A stretch of 64,000 bases of DNA from Streptomyces sp. NBC_00154 (lineage in GTDB: Bacteria > Actinomycetota > Actinomycetes > Streptomycetales > Streptomycetaceae): the NCBI RefSeq assembly GCF_026342835.1, contig NZ_JAPEMI010000001.1, positions 5,028,501 through 5,092,500 on the forward strand. Reading direction: 5' to 3'. Both the position numbers and the translations under genes were made by a program. The notes under the pieces were generated by a model that worked only from the letters and a program-made list of their open reading frames with translations, was not told the DNA's origin and ran no database searches. Shown here one piece after another: positions 7,876 to 16,589 of this stretch (its first letter is position 1; every line of letters begins with the position of its first letter).

Positions 7876-8634
7876 GTGTCGGATCAGCTGCGCCCCCGCG
7901 CCTCCCTCCGTACCGCCGTGGTCTGGGAGGTCCTGAAGGATGCTCTCGACCGTCAGGTCAAGGCGACCGGCAGGGACGCCCTGGACGTCCTGGACACCGG
8001 CGGCGGCACCGGAAACTTCGCGGTGCCGGTCGCCCGCCTCGGCCACCGGGTCACCGTGGTCGACCCCAGCCCCAACGCGCTCTTCGCGCTGGAGCGCCGC
8101 GCCGCCGAGGCGGGGGTCGCCGACCGCGTCCGAGGCGTCCAGGGCGACATCCTCGGCCTGTTCGAGGTGGTCGAGCGCGGCGGTTACGACGCGGTGCTGT
8201 GCCACGGCGTCCTGGAGTACGTCGACGACCCCGCCGAGGGCGTACGCAACGCTGTCGACGCACTCCGCCCGTCAGGTGAGCTCAGCCTGCTCGCCGCCGG
8301 ACTCGGCGGCGCCGTCCTGGCCCGGGCGCTCGCGGGTCACTTCACCGAGGCCAGGCAGGCGCTCAGCGACCCGGCGGGCCGCTGGGGCGCAGGCGACCCG
8401 GTGCCCCGGCGGTACACCGCGGAGCAGCTCACCGAGCTGGTCTCCGCAGCCGACGTCGAGGTCGGCGCGGTCCACGGTGTGCGGGTCTTCGCCGACCTCG
8501 TACCGGGTGTTCTGGTGGACACCGAGCCCGGCGCGATGGAGGCACTGCTCAAGCTGGAGACTGCGGTTGCGGAACTGCCGGCGTTCCGCTCGGTCGCGAC
8601 CCAGCTGCACGTTCTGGGCACCAAGCGCGCCTGA
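7876..8634 (+). CDS. Class I SAM-dependent methyltransferase
   Basis: A 252-residue Rossmann-fold methyltransferase. Motif I is VLDTGGGTGNFAV (about residues 38-50), the acidic residue of motif II is in VTVVDPSPNALF, and motif IV/post-II is CHGVLEYVDDP. These resemble SmtA/UbiE-type enzymes. The GTG start at 7876 has GAGGAG upstream. A -10 like hexamer TAGGGT at 7795-7800 and two direct copies of ACCTGCA (7808-7814 and 7818-7824) lie in front of it. The substrate is unknown. Confidence 0.85.
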   Translation: MSDQLRPRASLRTAVVWEVLKDALDRQVKATGRDALDVLDTGGGTGNFAVPVARLGHRVTVVDPSPNALFALERRAAEAGVADRVRGVQGDILGLFEVVERGGYDAVLCHGVLEYVDDPAEGVRNAVDALRPSGELSLLAAGLGGAVLARALAGHFTEARQALSDPAGRWGAGDPVPRRYTAEQLTELVSAADVEVGAVHGVRVFADLVPGVLVDTEPGAMEALLKLETAVAELPAFRSVATQLHVLGTKRA

Positions 8635-8950
8635 GTCGCGGCCGGGGCCTGGCTGCCGGCAGTGCCGGACCGGGCCGAAGTGCGGCGGCAGCGCGGCTGA
8701 TCAGCAACGCAGCTGCAGATGGAGTACGCCACAGGCCCCCCGATCGGGGCGCAGTCACCGTATGATCGGGGGACACCATCCGGCATGACGGATCGGATGT
8801 TGGGGAATCTACGCCTCAGCAGCTGAGCCGTTGTGGCGGCCCGGACTGGCTGATTGGCGAACAGGGCGGGTTTCACGGGGGCGAATCCCTGCCTATCCTG
8901 GAAGGGCCGCATACCGGCCGCCCCCCGCGGCCGACGACGAGGAGGACTCC
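8635..8950. other. Intergenic region, 316 bp
   Basis: No gene is supported. It contains a 12-bp palindrome CCCCGATCGGGG (8738-8749), possibly part of the methyltransferase terminator, and an inverted repeat ATCCG-N6-CGGAT (8778-8793). Both lie in the likely promoter region of the DUF3040 gene. There is no clear -35/-10 pair. Confidence 0.5.
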
Positions 8951-9343
8951 GTGCCGCTCTCGGAGCACGAGCAGCGAATGCTCGAGCAGATGGAGCGAGC
9001 GCTGTACGCCGAAGATCCCAAGTTCGCGACAGCGCTCGAGGGAAGCGGGCTGCGTACGTACACCCGGCGACGGGTCTACCAGGCGGTCGCTGGCTTCCTG
9101 GTGGGTATCGCGCTCCTCATGGCCGGAATGGTCGCCCAGCAGATCTGGATCAGCGTGGTGGGATTCCTCGTCATGCTGGGCTGCGCGGTCCTTGCGGTCA
9201 CCGGTTGGCGCAAGGCGCCCAAGCCCGGCGAGCAGCAGGCGCCCGGAGGCAAGGGCGAGCGCCGACACCCCAGGCAACGCCGAACCGTGATGAACCGGAT
9301 CGAGCAGCGGTGGCAGCGCCGCCGTGACGAGCAGGGTCAGTAA
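8951..9343 (+). CDS. DUF3040 domain membrane protein
   Basis: A 130-residue protein. The start PLSEHEQRMLEQMERALYAEDPKFA is the conserved beginning of DUF3040. Two hydrophobic helices lie around residues 48-90, and the C-terminus is strongly basic (RHPRQRRTVMNRIEQRWQRRR). The family is restricted to Actinobacteria and has no assigned biochemical role. The GTG at 8951 is chosen because GAGGAG lies just upstream and the family begins here. It is followed by a perfect 14-bp hairpin. Confidence 0.88.
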   Translation: MPLSEHEQRMLEQMERALYAEDPKFATALEGSGLRTYTRRRVYQAVAGFLVGIALLMAGMVAQQIWISVVGFLVMLGCAVLAVTGWRKAPKPGEQQAPGGKGERRHPRQRRTVMNRIEQRWQRRRDEQGQ

Positions 9344-9364
9344 GCGCTTCCGAACGTGTACTGG

Positions 9365-9398
9365 TGAGGGGCGGCCGCATTCCCGCGGCCGCCCCTCA
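9365..9398. terminator. Perfect 14-bp hairpin after the DUF3040 gene
   Basis: Arms TGAGGGGCGGCCGC and GCGGCCGCCCCTCA pair without mismatch around a 6-nt loop, 21 bp after the DUF3040 stop. There is no U-run. Because the transglutaminase operon converges on this gene, it may act in both directions. Confidence 0.7.
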
Positions 9399-9572
9399 GC
9401 CATGTCTGCGCACCGCTTGCGCGGCCCGGCGGCACCGCCCTTCGATTTCCCCCACGGCCCCAAGGGCAGGCGAAGGTCCTCCCACCGGGCAGCGGCCCAT
9501 GCCGCTCACGGCGTTTGCTCCTCCCCCTGGACGGGCCGAAACATCGAGCCCGTCCGTCCGGCGACGAGGAGG

Positions 9573-9600
9573 GAGCGCGGCCCGGTGGCCGCGCCCGCTC
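9573..9600 (-). terminator. Hairpin immediately after the transglutaminase stop codon
   Basis: GAGCGCGGCC pairs with GGCCGCGC-GCTC through a 2-nt bulge around a CGGT loop, starting 1 nt beyond the stop on the minus strand. This is a candidate 3' end of the MoxR/DUF58/transglutaminase operon. No U-tract is present. Confidence 0.45.
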
Positions 9601-9601
9601 C

Positions 9602-12001
9602 TCAGCCCCGCTGGCGGGACGGCCACGGCGGCAACCTGCGCCACCGCGCCGCCCACCGGCCGATGAGCGCGGACCAGCTTTCGGACGCCGCCCAGATCAC
9701 CCGAACGGCCGAGCGTGGTGCCACCACCGCGCGGATCCGGGCGAAGCGGTCGGCGGAGGCCCGCAACCCGTTCCGCACCGTCTCCACGTCCTCGGAGAGC
9801 CCGGTGGCCGCCCGGGGCTGCGGGGCGTACAGCACCTGCTCCACGGCCCCTGCCACCCCGTGCACGGCAGCGGCCTCGTCGGTGTCCAGCCGCCCCAGCC
9901 GTACCATCCGCGCTGCCGCCTTGCGGGGGGTCAGCGAATCGTCGGGGCCGATGCCGTGGTCCCACGCCGTGTCAGTGATCTCCCGCCAGGCCGCCAGCGT
10001 TCTGGCGGTGGCATCCGCCGGCGTACGTCCCGCGGGCGAGTTCAGCCTGCGCGTACGCACCCGAACCCGCCAGAGCAACGGCAGCAGCAGCAACGCGAGC
10101 ACCAGCAGGACCGCCAGAACCGCCCAGACGACGGTGCCGACCGGCGTCCCCGGGTCCTTCGGAGTCGCGGCGCCCGGCGCCGTCGACGAGCCGCACTCGC
10201 CCTGCCTGCGAAGCTGCGGCGGGCAGCTGTCCGACGCGGACGGCGCGGCCGACGGCGCGGCCGAGGTACTCGCCTGCGGACGGCTCGGGTTGGCCGAGCC
10301 GCCCGTGGGGGCGTCCGGCAGGGTGTACTCGGGCGTACTGCCCCGCGTCGGGGTCGGCTCGAAGCGGGTCCAGCCGATGCCCTCGAAGTACAGCTCCGGC
10401 CAGGCGTGCGCATCGCGCAGCCCCACCGACACCGAACCGTCCGACTGCGCGGTGCCGGGCGTGAAGCCCACCGCGACCCGGGCCGGAATGCCCAGCGTCC
10501 GCGCCATCGCGGCCATCGTGAACGAGAAGTGGACGCAGAAGCCCCGCTTGGCCTTCAGGAACCGGCCGATCGCGGCCGAGCCGGTGCCCGAGGTCACCGA
10601 GGTGTCGTAGCTGAAGCGGCCGTCCAGGGCGAAGAAATTCTGCAGCTTCACCGCTCGCTCGTAGTTGTTGGCGGCGCCCTTCGTCACCTGCTCCGCCGTC
10701 TCCTTGACCACCTTCGGCAGCGAGCCGGGTACCTGGGTGTACTCCCGCCGCATCGCGGCCGACGCCGGGCCCGCCGCGGCGAGCTGATCCGCGGTCGGCT
10801 GGACCACCAGGCTGGAGACCTCGTACTGCGCCCCACGGGTGGTCTGGCCGCGGTCTCCGACGAGGGTGCGTCCCGCGCGCTCGTACCGCCAGTGCCCGCC
10901 GATCTTGATCTCGGTCGCCGGGTAGGGGAGCGGCAGGTAGGTCTGCTGGTACGAACGGGACGCGGAGATGTTCGACCTGATCTCCGTGACGGCGACGTCC
11001 GCGGCCAGGCCATCCGGGTTGGGGAGCCGCTTCGGCACGTCCTGCAGGCTGCGCCGCGAGGGCCGCCACTCGCCACCGGTGAACTGGTCCAGGGCCAGGA
11101 TCCGCAGGTAGAAGTCCTGCGGGCTGCCGGAATTGGTGCGGTACGACATCACCTCCCGGTTCTCCGGCTGGTTCAGATCGTTCTGCAGCGAGACCAGCGG
11201 GTTCACCGCGGAGATCGTGCCACCGCCCCCGCCCTTGCCGGACCCGGTCCCCGTACCGGCCAGCCAACCGCCGTTGAGCGCGGACGTCGGTACGGCCAGG
11301 GCGATCCCCAGCGCCAGCGCACCGATCCGCCGCCCGGTGCGGACCGGGGCGAGCGGCCGGCCGCCCGACATGTCGAGACCGGCCGCCAGACCGTTCGGTG
11401 ACCGACCCGTACCACCGAAGACCCGCCCCCACTGGGAGATCCGGTCCCGGCCCTCGGCCAGCAGCAGGAGTAGATAGCCGGCGGCCGCCAGCAGGAACCA
11501 CAGCCGGCCCGCACCACCGGACAGTCCTGCGGCGACCGAGTAGAGCGCGAGGAGAGGCAGCCCTGCCGGAGCCGCGCTGCGGAACGTCACCGCGAGAGTG
11601 TCCACGGCAAGACCGATCAGCAGCACACCGCCGACCAGCATCAGCCGGATGCCGTCCGTCGCGGGCGCCGGGATGGCGTACCTCCCGACATCGTCCGCAC
11701 CCGCGGTGAGCAGGTCAGCGAGCCGCTGGACGGCCTCGGGACCGGGCAGGAAACCGATCAGGGCCTGCCCCCGGGCGAACACCACGGTCAGCAGCACCAG
11801 AGTGACCAGGAACTGCACCGTGACGATCAGCAGCCGCGGCAACGGCACCCGGCGGGCGAGTGCGCCCACCCCGCTCTGGATCGCCAGCAGGAATGCGGCC
11901 TGCACGATCCAGGCGGCCGGGTCGACCAGGGGCAGCATCGAACCCGCTGCCAACAGTGTCGCCGCAAAGGCGCACAGCGCCAGCCGACCACGACCGCTCA
12001 T
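9602..12001 (-). CDS. Transglutaminase-like membrane protein (DUF3488/transglutaminase-core)
   Basis: A 799-residue integral membrane protein. About six N-terminal helices (residues 10-235) are followed by an extracytoplasmic region and a transglutaminase core. The core has the nucleophile in KRGFCVHFSFTMAAMAR (Cys489), the His in LRDAHAWPELYFEGIGW and the acidic residue in FEPTP. After a Pro/Ser/Ala linker comes another membrane helix (VVWAVLAVLLVLALLLLPLLW) and a DUF4129-like C-terminal domain. The ATG at 12001 overlaps the DUF58 stop as ATGA with GGGGG upstream; ATG 12007 is an alternative. It is the third gene of the MoxR-DUF58-transglutaminase operon, a widespread trio thought to act in extracytoplasmic protein processing; the substrate here is unknown. 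Confidence 0.88.
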   Translation of the reverse strand: MSGRGRLALCAFAATLLAAGSMLPLVDPAAWIVQAAFLLAIQSGVGALARRVPLPRLLIVTVQFLVTLVLLTVVFARGQALIGFLPGPEAVQRLADLLTAGADDVGRYAIPAPATDGIRLMLVGGVLLIGLAVDTLAVTFRSAAPAGLPLLALYSVAAGLSGGAGRLWFLLAAAGYLLLLLAEGRDRISQWGRVFGGTGRSPNGLAAGLDMSGGRPLAPVRTGRRIGALALGIALAVPTSALNGGWLAGTGTGSGKGGGGGTISAVNPLVSLQNDLNQPENREVMSYRTNSGSPQDFYLRILALDQFTGGEWRPSRRSLQDVPKRLPNPDGLAADVAVTEIRSNISASRSYQQTYLPLPYPATEIKIGGHWRYERAGRTLVGDRGQTTRGAQYEVSSLVVQPTADQLAAAGPASAAMRREYTQVPGSLPKVVKETAEQVTKGAANNYERAVKLQNFFALDGRFSYDTSVTSGTGSAAIGRFLKAKRGFCVHFSFTMAAMARTLGIPARVAVGFTPGTAQSDGSVSVGLRDAHAWPELYFEGIGWTRFEPTPTRGSTPEYTLPDAPTGGSANPSRPQASTSAAPSAAPSASDSCPPQLRRQGECGSSTAPGAATPKDPGTPVGTVVWAVLAVLLVLALLLLPLLWRVRVRTRRLNSPAGRTPADATARTLAAWREITDTAWDHGIGPDDSLTPRKAAARMVRLGRLDTDEAAAVHGVAGAVEQVLYAPQPRAATGLSEDVETVRNGLRASADRFARIRAVVAPRSAVRVIWAASESWSALIGRWAARWRRLPPWPSRQRG

Positions 12002-13386
12002 GACCATCCCCCGGTGAAACCTGTCGTACCGCCCGTGACGCCGCCCGACAGGGCGGACTGCGTCACGGCGCTCTGTTGCCCCGCCAGCTGCCACAGCTCG
12101 GCGAGATCGGCCCTGGGCTTCACCAGGACCGCTGTCCAGCCCGCTTCGCGCAGCAGCCGCAGCCGCTCCTCCGCCCCCGCGACAGCGGCGTCGTGCGACT
12201 CTCCCTGCACCCAGGTATCGCTGTCCAGCACGAACGCGACGGCGCCGCCGCTGCGCTGCCGCATCCGGGCCGCCACCGCCGCCTGTTCCTCGTCCAGATC
12301 GCCGAAGAAGGCGACCAGTAGCCCTTGGTTGCCGCCGCGCAGCACGTCGTACGCCCGCGAAAGGCCGCCCCCGTCGGAGTGGTCGACGACCGCGAGCGTG
12401 TCCATCATCAGTCCCGCCGAGTCGGCGGACTCGTGGGTCGAGCCGGCGAAGCCGCCCTCGCCCTCGCCCGGCACCGAACTGCCGTCGTCGGTCAGCAGCC
12501 GCACCGCGAAGCCCCGCTCCAGCATGTGCACCAGTGCGGACGCGGCCCCCGACACCGCCCATTCGAAGGCCGAGTCGGGCCCGGTCCCCTGGTAGGCGAA
12601 CCGCCGGGTGTCCAGCAGCACCGTGCATCTGGCCCGCTGCGGCTGCTCCTCGCGGCGCACCATCAGCTCGCCGTAGCGCGCGGTGGAGCGCCAGTGGACC
12701 CGGCGCAGATCGTCGCCGTGCCGGTAGCCGCGCGGAATCACGTCGTCCTCACCGGCCAGTGCCAGCGCGCGCTGCCGCCCCTCGCCGTACCCGGAGGCCT
12801 CGCCCGCCAGCCGGACCGGCGGCAGCGGCTCGGTCCGCGGGATGACGACCAGGGTGTCGTACGCGCTGAACGAGCGGGTCAGCTCGCACATCCCGAACGG
12901 ATCGCTCAACCGCAGCTGCAGCGGTCCGAGCGGATACCGCCCGCGCAGATCCGACCGCACCCGGTACGACACCTCGCGTCGGCCGCCCGCCTCCACCCGG
13001 TCCAGCACGAACCGCGGCCGCGGCCCGAGCACATAGGGCACCCGGTCCTGCAGCATGAGCAGCCCCGTGGGCAGCCGCGACACGTTCTCCATCCGCAGGT
13101 GCACCCGCGCCTCGGTGCCCGCGGGCACCCGGGACGGGGAGAGCCGCCGGGTGCCCGCGACCCGGTAGCGGGTGCGGAACAGCACCGTCACGCAGACCAG
13201 AGGCAGCGCGGCGAGCAGCAGCCCGACCCGCAACAGGTCGCCCTGGCCCAGCACATACGCGCAGACCGCAGCCGCGATCCCGGCCGCGAGGAAGGACCGC
13301 CCGCGTGTGGTGAGCCCGCCCAGCGCGGCCCGCAGCCCGCCCTTGTCGTCGCCGTCGTTCATCGCGGCCGGCCCCCCTGCTGCCAT
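11998..13386 (-). CDS. DUF58 domain protein
   Basis: A 462-residue protein. Two N-terminal membrane helices (about residues 28-70) are followed by a beta-rich region and the DUF58 von Willebrand A-like domain, including the family signature DVIPRGYRHGDDLRRVHWRS and the metal-site-like start TVLLDTRR. The start ATG at 13386 shares its A with the TGA of the MoxR gene (TGATG overlap). It is the middle gene of the MoxR operon, and DUF58 proteins are regarded as MoxR ATPase partners. Confidence 0.88.
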   Translation of the reverse strand: MAAGGPAAMNDGDDKGGLRAALGGLTTRGRSFLAAGIAAAVCAYVLGQGDLLRVGLLLAALPLVCVTVLFRTRYRVAGTRRLSPSRVPAGTEARVHLRMENVSRLPTGLLMLQDRVPYVLGPRPRFVLDRVEAGGRREVSYRVRSDLRGRYPLGPLQLRLSDPFGMCELTRSFSAYDTLVVIPRTEPLPPVRLAGEASGYGEGRQRALALAGEDDVIPRGYRHGDDLRRVHWRSTARYGELMVRREEQPQRARCTVLLDTRRFAYQGTGPDSAFEWAVSGAASALVHMLERGFAVRLLTDDGSSVPGEGEGGFAGSTHESADSAGLMMDTLAVVDHSDGGGLSRAYDVLRGGNQGLLVAFFGDLDEEQAAVAARMRQRSGGAVAFVLDSDTWVQGESHDAAVAGAEERLRLLREAGWTAVLVKPRADLAELWQLAGQQSAVTQSALSGGVTGGTTGFTGGWS

Positions 13387-14441
13387 CACACCCGCCGCAT
13401 GCCGGGCGGCTGCTGCCGGCCGTACATCACGGGGCCCGGCTGGTGCTGCGGCGGCGCCGGGACGGCCGCACCGCCACCCGCGGTCGGCACCGGCGTCTGC
13501 TGCAGGATCTCCAGCACGACCTGCTCCGCGGTACGACGGTTCAACTGGGCCTGCGCGGTGGGCAGCAGCCGGTGCGCGAGCACCGCGACCGCCAGCGCCT
13601 GCACATCGTCGGGCAGGCAGTAGTCCCGCCCGCTCAGCGCCGCCGAGGCCTTTGCCGCGCGGAGCAGATGCAACGTGGCGCGCGGCGAGGCGCCGAGTCT
13701 GAGATCCGGGTGGACACGCGTGGCCCCGACCAGCTCCACCGCGTACCGCCGCACGGATTCGGCCACATGGACCGTCCGTACCGCCTCGATCAGCTTCACG
13801 ATGTCGTGGGCGTGCGCCACCGGCTGCAGATCGTCGAGCGGCGAGACCCCGCCGTGCACATCGAGCATCTGCAGCTCGGCCTCCGCGCTGGGATAGCCGA
13901 TCGACACCCGGGCCATGAACCGGTCGCGCTGGGCCTCGGGCAGCGGATACGTGCCCTCCATCTCCACCGGGTTCTGGGTGGCCACCACCATGAACGGGTC
14001 CGGCAGTTCGTAACTGTGCCCGTCGATGGTGACCTGGCGCTCCTCCATCGACTCCAGCAGCGCGGACTGGGTCTTGGGCGAGGCGCGGTTGATCTCGTCG
14101 CCGATCACGATCTGGGCGAAGATCGCGCCCGGTTTGAATTCGAATTCGCGCCGCTGCTGGTCGAAGATGGACACACCGGTGATGTCGGAAGGCAGCAGGT
14201 CCGGTGTGAACTGAATGCGCCGCACCGAGCAGTCGATCGACCGCGCGAGCGCCTTGGCCAGCATGGTCTTGCCCACCCCGGGGACATCCTCGATGAGGAG
14301 ATGCCCCTCTGCGAGCAACACGGTCAGCGAAAGCCGAACGACCTCAGGCTTGCCCTCGATCACAGCCTCCACCGACCTGCGCACCCGCTCCGCTGTGGTC
14401 GTCAGATCTGTGAGGCTCGCTCGATCGTCATAGGTCGTCAC
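13386..14441 (-). CDS. MoxR family AAA+ ATPase
   Basis: A 351-residue MoxR ATPase. Walker A is EDVPGVGKTMLAKALA (residues 51-66) and Walker B is IVIGDEINRASPKTQSALLESMEE. Sensor-1 is ATQNPVEMEGTYPLPEAQRDRF, with the arginine finger region and the C-terminal lid following. A Pro/Gln-rich tail ends the protein. The GTG at 14441 is chosen for GAGGAGG 7 nt upstream. It heads a translationally coupled operon with the DUF58 and transglutaminase genes. MoxR proteins act as chaperone-like ATPases that mature partner complexes. Confidence 0.92.
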   Translation of the reverse strand: MTTYDDRASLTDLTTTAERVRRSVEAVIEGKPEVVRLSLTVLLAEGHLLIEDVPGVGKTMLAKALARSIDCSVRRIQFTPDLLPSDITGVSIFDQQRREFEFKPGAIFAQIVIGDEINRASPKTQSALLESMEERQVTIDGHSYELPDPFMVVATQNPVEMEGTYPLPEAQRDRFMARVSIGYPSAEAELQMLDVHGGVSPLDDLQPVAHAHDIVKLIEAVRTVHVAESVRRYAVELVGATRVHPDLRLGASPRATLHLLRAAKASAALSGRDYCLPDDVQALAVAVLAHRLLPTAQAQLNRRTAEQVVLEILQQTPVPTAGGGAAVPAPPQHQPGPVMYGRQQPPGMRRV

Positions 14442-14680
14442 CCGGCCCTCCTCGGCCCTGCCCCACGCTCTCAAGGAGCAGGGGATACCCCATTCACGGG
14501 CCGATGCGCTGTAGTTGGCCCGGCCACCCCGAAAAACGAACACCCTCCGGAACGGTCCGGTGGGATGTCACACCCGCATTCTTGTTGCCGTTACCGCTTC
14601 GTGTCACTCGCCTGTGGATAAGTGGGTGCGAAATGTCAGGGTCGGGGGTACTTTCGGTGCCCGGAAAAAACTCGCGAGCG

Positions 14681-15244
14681 TCAGCTGACGGGGTGGATCT
14701 CGCGCAGCAAGCCGCTGGTCACGTCGAAGACGAAGCCGCGGACGTCATCGGTGTGCGGGAGGAACGGCGAGGTGCGGACGCGCTGCATCGACTGCCGTAC
14801 GTCCTGATCCGCGTCCTTGTACGCCTCCACCGCCCAGACCGGCCGCTGGCCGACCTCCGCCTCCAGCTCCTGGCGGAACTCCTCGGTGATCGACTCGAGG
14901 CCGCAGTTGGTGTGGTGGATGAGTATGACGCTGCGGGTGCCGAGCGCCCGCTGGCTGATGGTCAGCGAGCGGATGACGTCGTCGGTGACCACGCCGCCCG
15001 CGTTGCGGATGGTGTGGCAGTCGCCGAGCGCCAGGCCGAGCGCGTCGTGGAGGTCGAGCCGGGCGTCCATGCAGGCGACCACGGCGACCTGCAGCACCGG
15101 CCGCGCGTCCATGCCGGGATCGTCGAACTCGGCCGCGTAACTGATGTTCGCCTCGACCAGGCGGTCGGTGACCGTACCGCCGGTGCGGGCCCGGCCGGCA
15201 GCGGGTGCGGGGTGCTGAGCAGGGGACTGCGCGGAAGTCGACAT
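14681..15244 (-). CDS. Beta-class carbonic anhydrase
   Basis: A 187-residue zinc enzyme that interconverts CO2 and bicarbonate. The metal and active-site residues are visible: Cys58, Asp60 and Arg62 in ACMDAR, then His111 and Cys114 in HHTNCG. The GDCHTIRNAGG stretch is typical of beta-carbonic anhydrases. The first 22 residues or so are Ala/Pro-rich and dispensable-looking. It starts at ATG 15244 and diverges from rsmH, so its promoter shares the 379-bp region with the start of the dcw cluster. Confidence 0.9.
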   Translation of the reverse strand: MSTSAQSPAQHPAPAAGRARTGGTVTDRLVEANISYAAEFDDPGMDARPVLQVAVVACMDARLDLHDALGLALGDCHTIRNAGGVVTDDVIRSLTISQRALGTRSVILIHHTNCGLESITEEFRQELEAEVGQRPVWAVEAYKDADQDVRQSMQRVRTSPFLPHTDDVRGFVFDVTSGLLREIHPVS

Positions 15245-15623
15245 GGATATGACGTTAGCTCTCGCAGATCACCCTGGCGTGCTGTGAGAAGGGACAAAGA
15301 ACGTCAACGAGGCTTGTTGTGAGGTAACCCACAGGCCTTGGCCAGCTCACTCGACCGAGTGAAGAGAGGGCGGGCCGACGCGCTACCGGGTTGATTGATC
15401 GGGAATCGATCGAATGGCAGGGTGGACTAAAGTGACGGGAAGTTACCGACACCTTGCACATTCCGAAGATTTCCCCTGTGTGCGCGGCGTACGTACGGCC
15501 CGGCCCTCTCCCGCTCGCCGGTCGGCCGACGCCACTTCCCCGGCGCCGGCGGACCTCCCCTTCCGAGCGGGCGGGGACCAGGCCGTACGTGCAGCCACAC
15601 GGGACCTGAGCCTGAGAGGGCGC
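15245..15623. other. Divergent promoter region in front of the dcw cluster (379 bp)
   Basis: It lies between the carbonic anhydrase (leftward) and rsmH (rightward). The + strand frame is open from 15414 and could add 70 residues to RsmH, but their composition and the well-placed SD before 15624 argue against that. No mraZ gene, which precedes rsmH in many bacteria, is present here. It contains the palindrome at 15347-15362 and a GATC-rich imperfect repeat (TTGATTGATC...TCGATCGAA, 15391-15414). A TAAAGT -10-like hexamer occurs at 15428-15433. Confidence 0.6.
15347..15362. promoter_or_regulatory. Perfect palindrome, candidate operator for rsmH/carbonic anhydrase
   Basis: TCACTCG-AC-CGAGTGA: 7-bp perfect arms around a 2-bp centre, between the two divergent genes. 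The TCAC...GTGA ends recall BldD-type half sites, but the spacing is about 3 bp longer than the BldD consensus, so that regulator is not claimed. Confidence 0.5.
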
Positions 15624-16589
15624 ATGAGCCAGACCCGACACGTCCCGGTGATGCTCCAGCGATGCCTGGACCTGTTGGCCCCGGCTCTGGAGGTGCCGAG
15701 TCCGCAAGAGCCCGTGGTCGTCGACTGCACCCTCGGTCTCGGCGGCCACAGCGAGGCCCTCCTCGCCGCCTTCCCGTCCGCCCGGCTGATCGCGCTGGAC
15801 CGGGACAAGGAGGCGCTGCGGCTCTCCGGCGAGCGGCTCGCCCCGTACGGTGACCGGGCCACGCTGGTGCACGCCGTCTACGACGAGCTGCCCGAGGTGC
15901 TCGCCCGGCTCGGCGTCCCCAAGGTCCAGGGCATCCTGTTCGACCTCGGGGTCTCCTCCATGCAGCTGGACGAGGCCGACCGCGGGTTCGCGTACGCCCA
16001 GGACGCCCCGCTCGACATGCGGATGGACCAGACGACCGGCATCAGTGCGGCCGAGGTCCTCAACACCTACCCGCCGGGCGAGCTCGTCCGGATCCTGCGT
16101 GCGTACGGAGAGGAGAAGCAGGCCAAGCGGATCGTCTCCGCGATCGTGCGCGAGCGGGAGAAGGAACCGTTCAGCAACAGCGCCCGGCTGGTCGAGCTGA
16201 TCCGTGACTCACTGCCGCAGGCCGCCAAGCGCACCGGCGGCAACCCCGCCAAACGGACCTTCCAGGCGCTGCGCATCGAGGTCAACGGCGAGCTCTCCGT
16301 CCTGGAGCGGGCGATCCCGGCCGCCGTGGAGGCCCTCGCCGTGGGCGGCCGGATCGCCGTCCTGTCGTACCACTCGCTGGAGGACCGGCTGGTCAAGCAG
16401 GTGTTCGCGGCAGGCGCGGCCAATACGGCGCCGCCCGGACTGCCCGTCGTCCCCGAGCGCTATCAGCCGCGGCTGAAGCTCCTGACCCGCGGTGCGGAGC
16501 TGCCCACGGAGGAGGAGGTCGCCGAGAACCGGCGCGCCGCCCCCGCCCGGCTGCGCGGCGCCCAGCGGATCCGCGAGGAGGAGCGATGA
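15624..16589 (+). CDS. rsmH: 16S rRNA (cytosine1402-N4)-methyltransferase RsmH
   Basis: A 321-residue SAM-dependent enzyme that N4-methylates C1402 of 16S rRNA in the decoding centre. The SAM motif is DCTLGLGGHSEALL (residues 34-47), followed by the RsmH signatures FDLGVSSMQLDEADRGFAY and LSYHSLEDRLVK (from residue 248). The ATG at 15624 has GAGAGGG upstream and matches the normal family N-terminus (HVPVMLQ). It is the first gene of the dcw cluster. Its stop overlaps a micro-ORF that leads into ftsL. Confidence 0.95.
   Translation: MSQTRHVPVMLQRCLDLLAPALEVPSPQEPVVVDCTLGLGGHSEALLAAFPSARLIALDRDKEALRLSGERLAPYGDRATLVHAVYDELPEVLARLGVPKVQGILFDLGVSSMQLDEADRGFAYAQDAPLDMRMDQTTGISAAEVLNTYPPGELVRILRAYGEEKQAKRIVSAIVREREKEPFSNSARLVELIRDSLPQAAKRTGGNPAKRTFQALRIEVNGELSVLERAIPAAVEALAVGGRIAVLSYHSLEDRLVKQVFAAGAANTAPPGLPVVPERYQPRLKLLTRGAELPTEEEVAENRRAAPARLRGAQRIREEER

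Noticed and set aside
15347..15362. Naming the palindrome a BldD box
   Set aside because: The half sites are similar but the spacing is about 3 bp longer than the BldD consensus, so no regulator is assigned.
15414..15623. A 70-residue N-terminal extension of RsmH
   Set aside because: Not present in the family as I know it, and the ATG at 15624 has its own SD.
15245..15623. Search for mraZ upstream of rsmH
   Set aside because: No frame here encodes a MraZ-like double AbrB domain; the gene is absent from this position.
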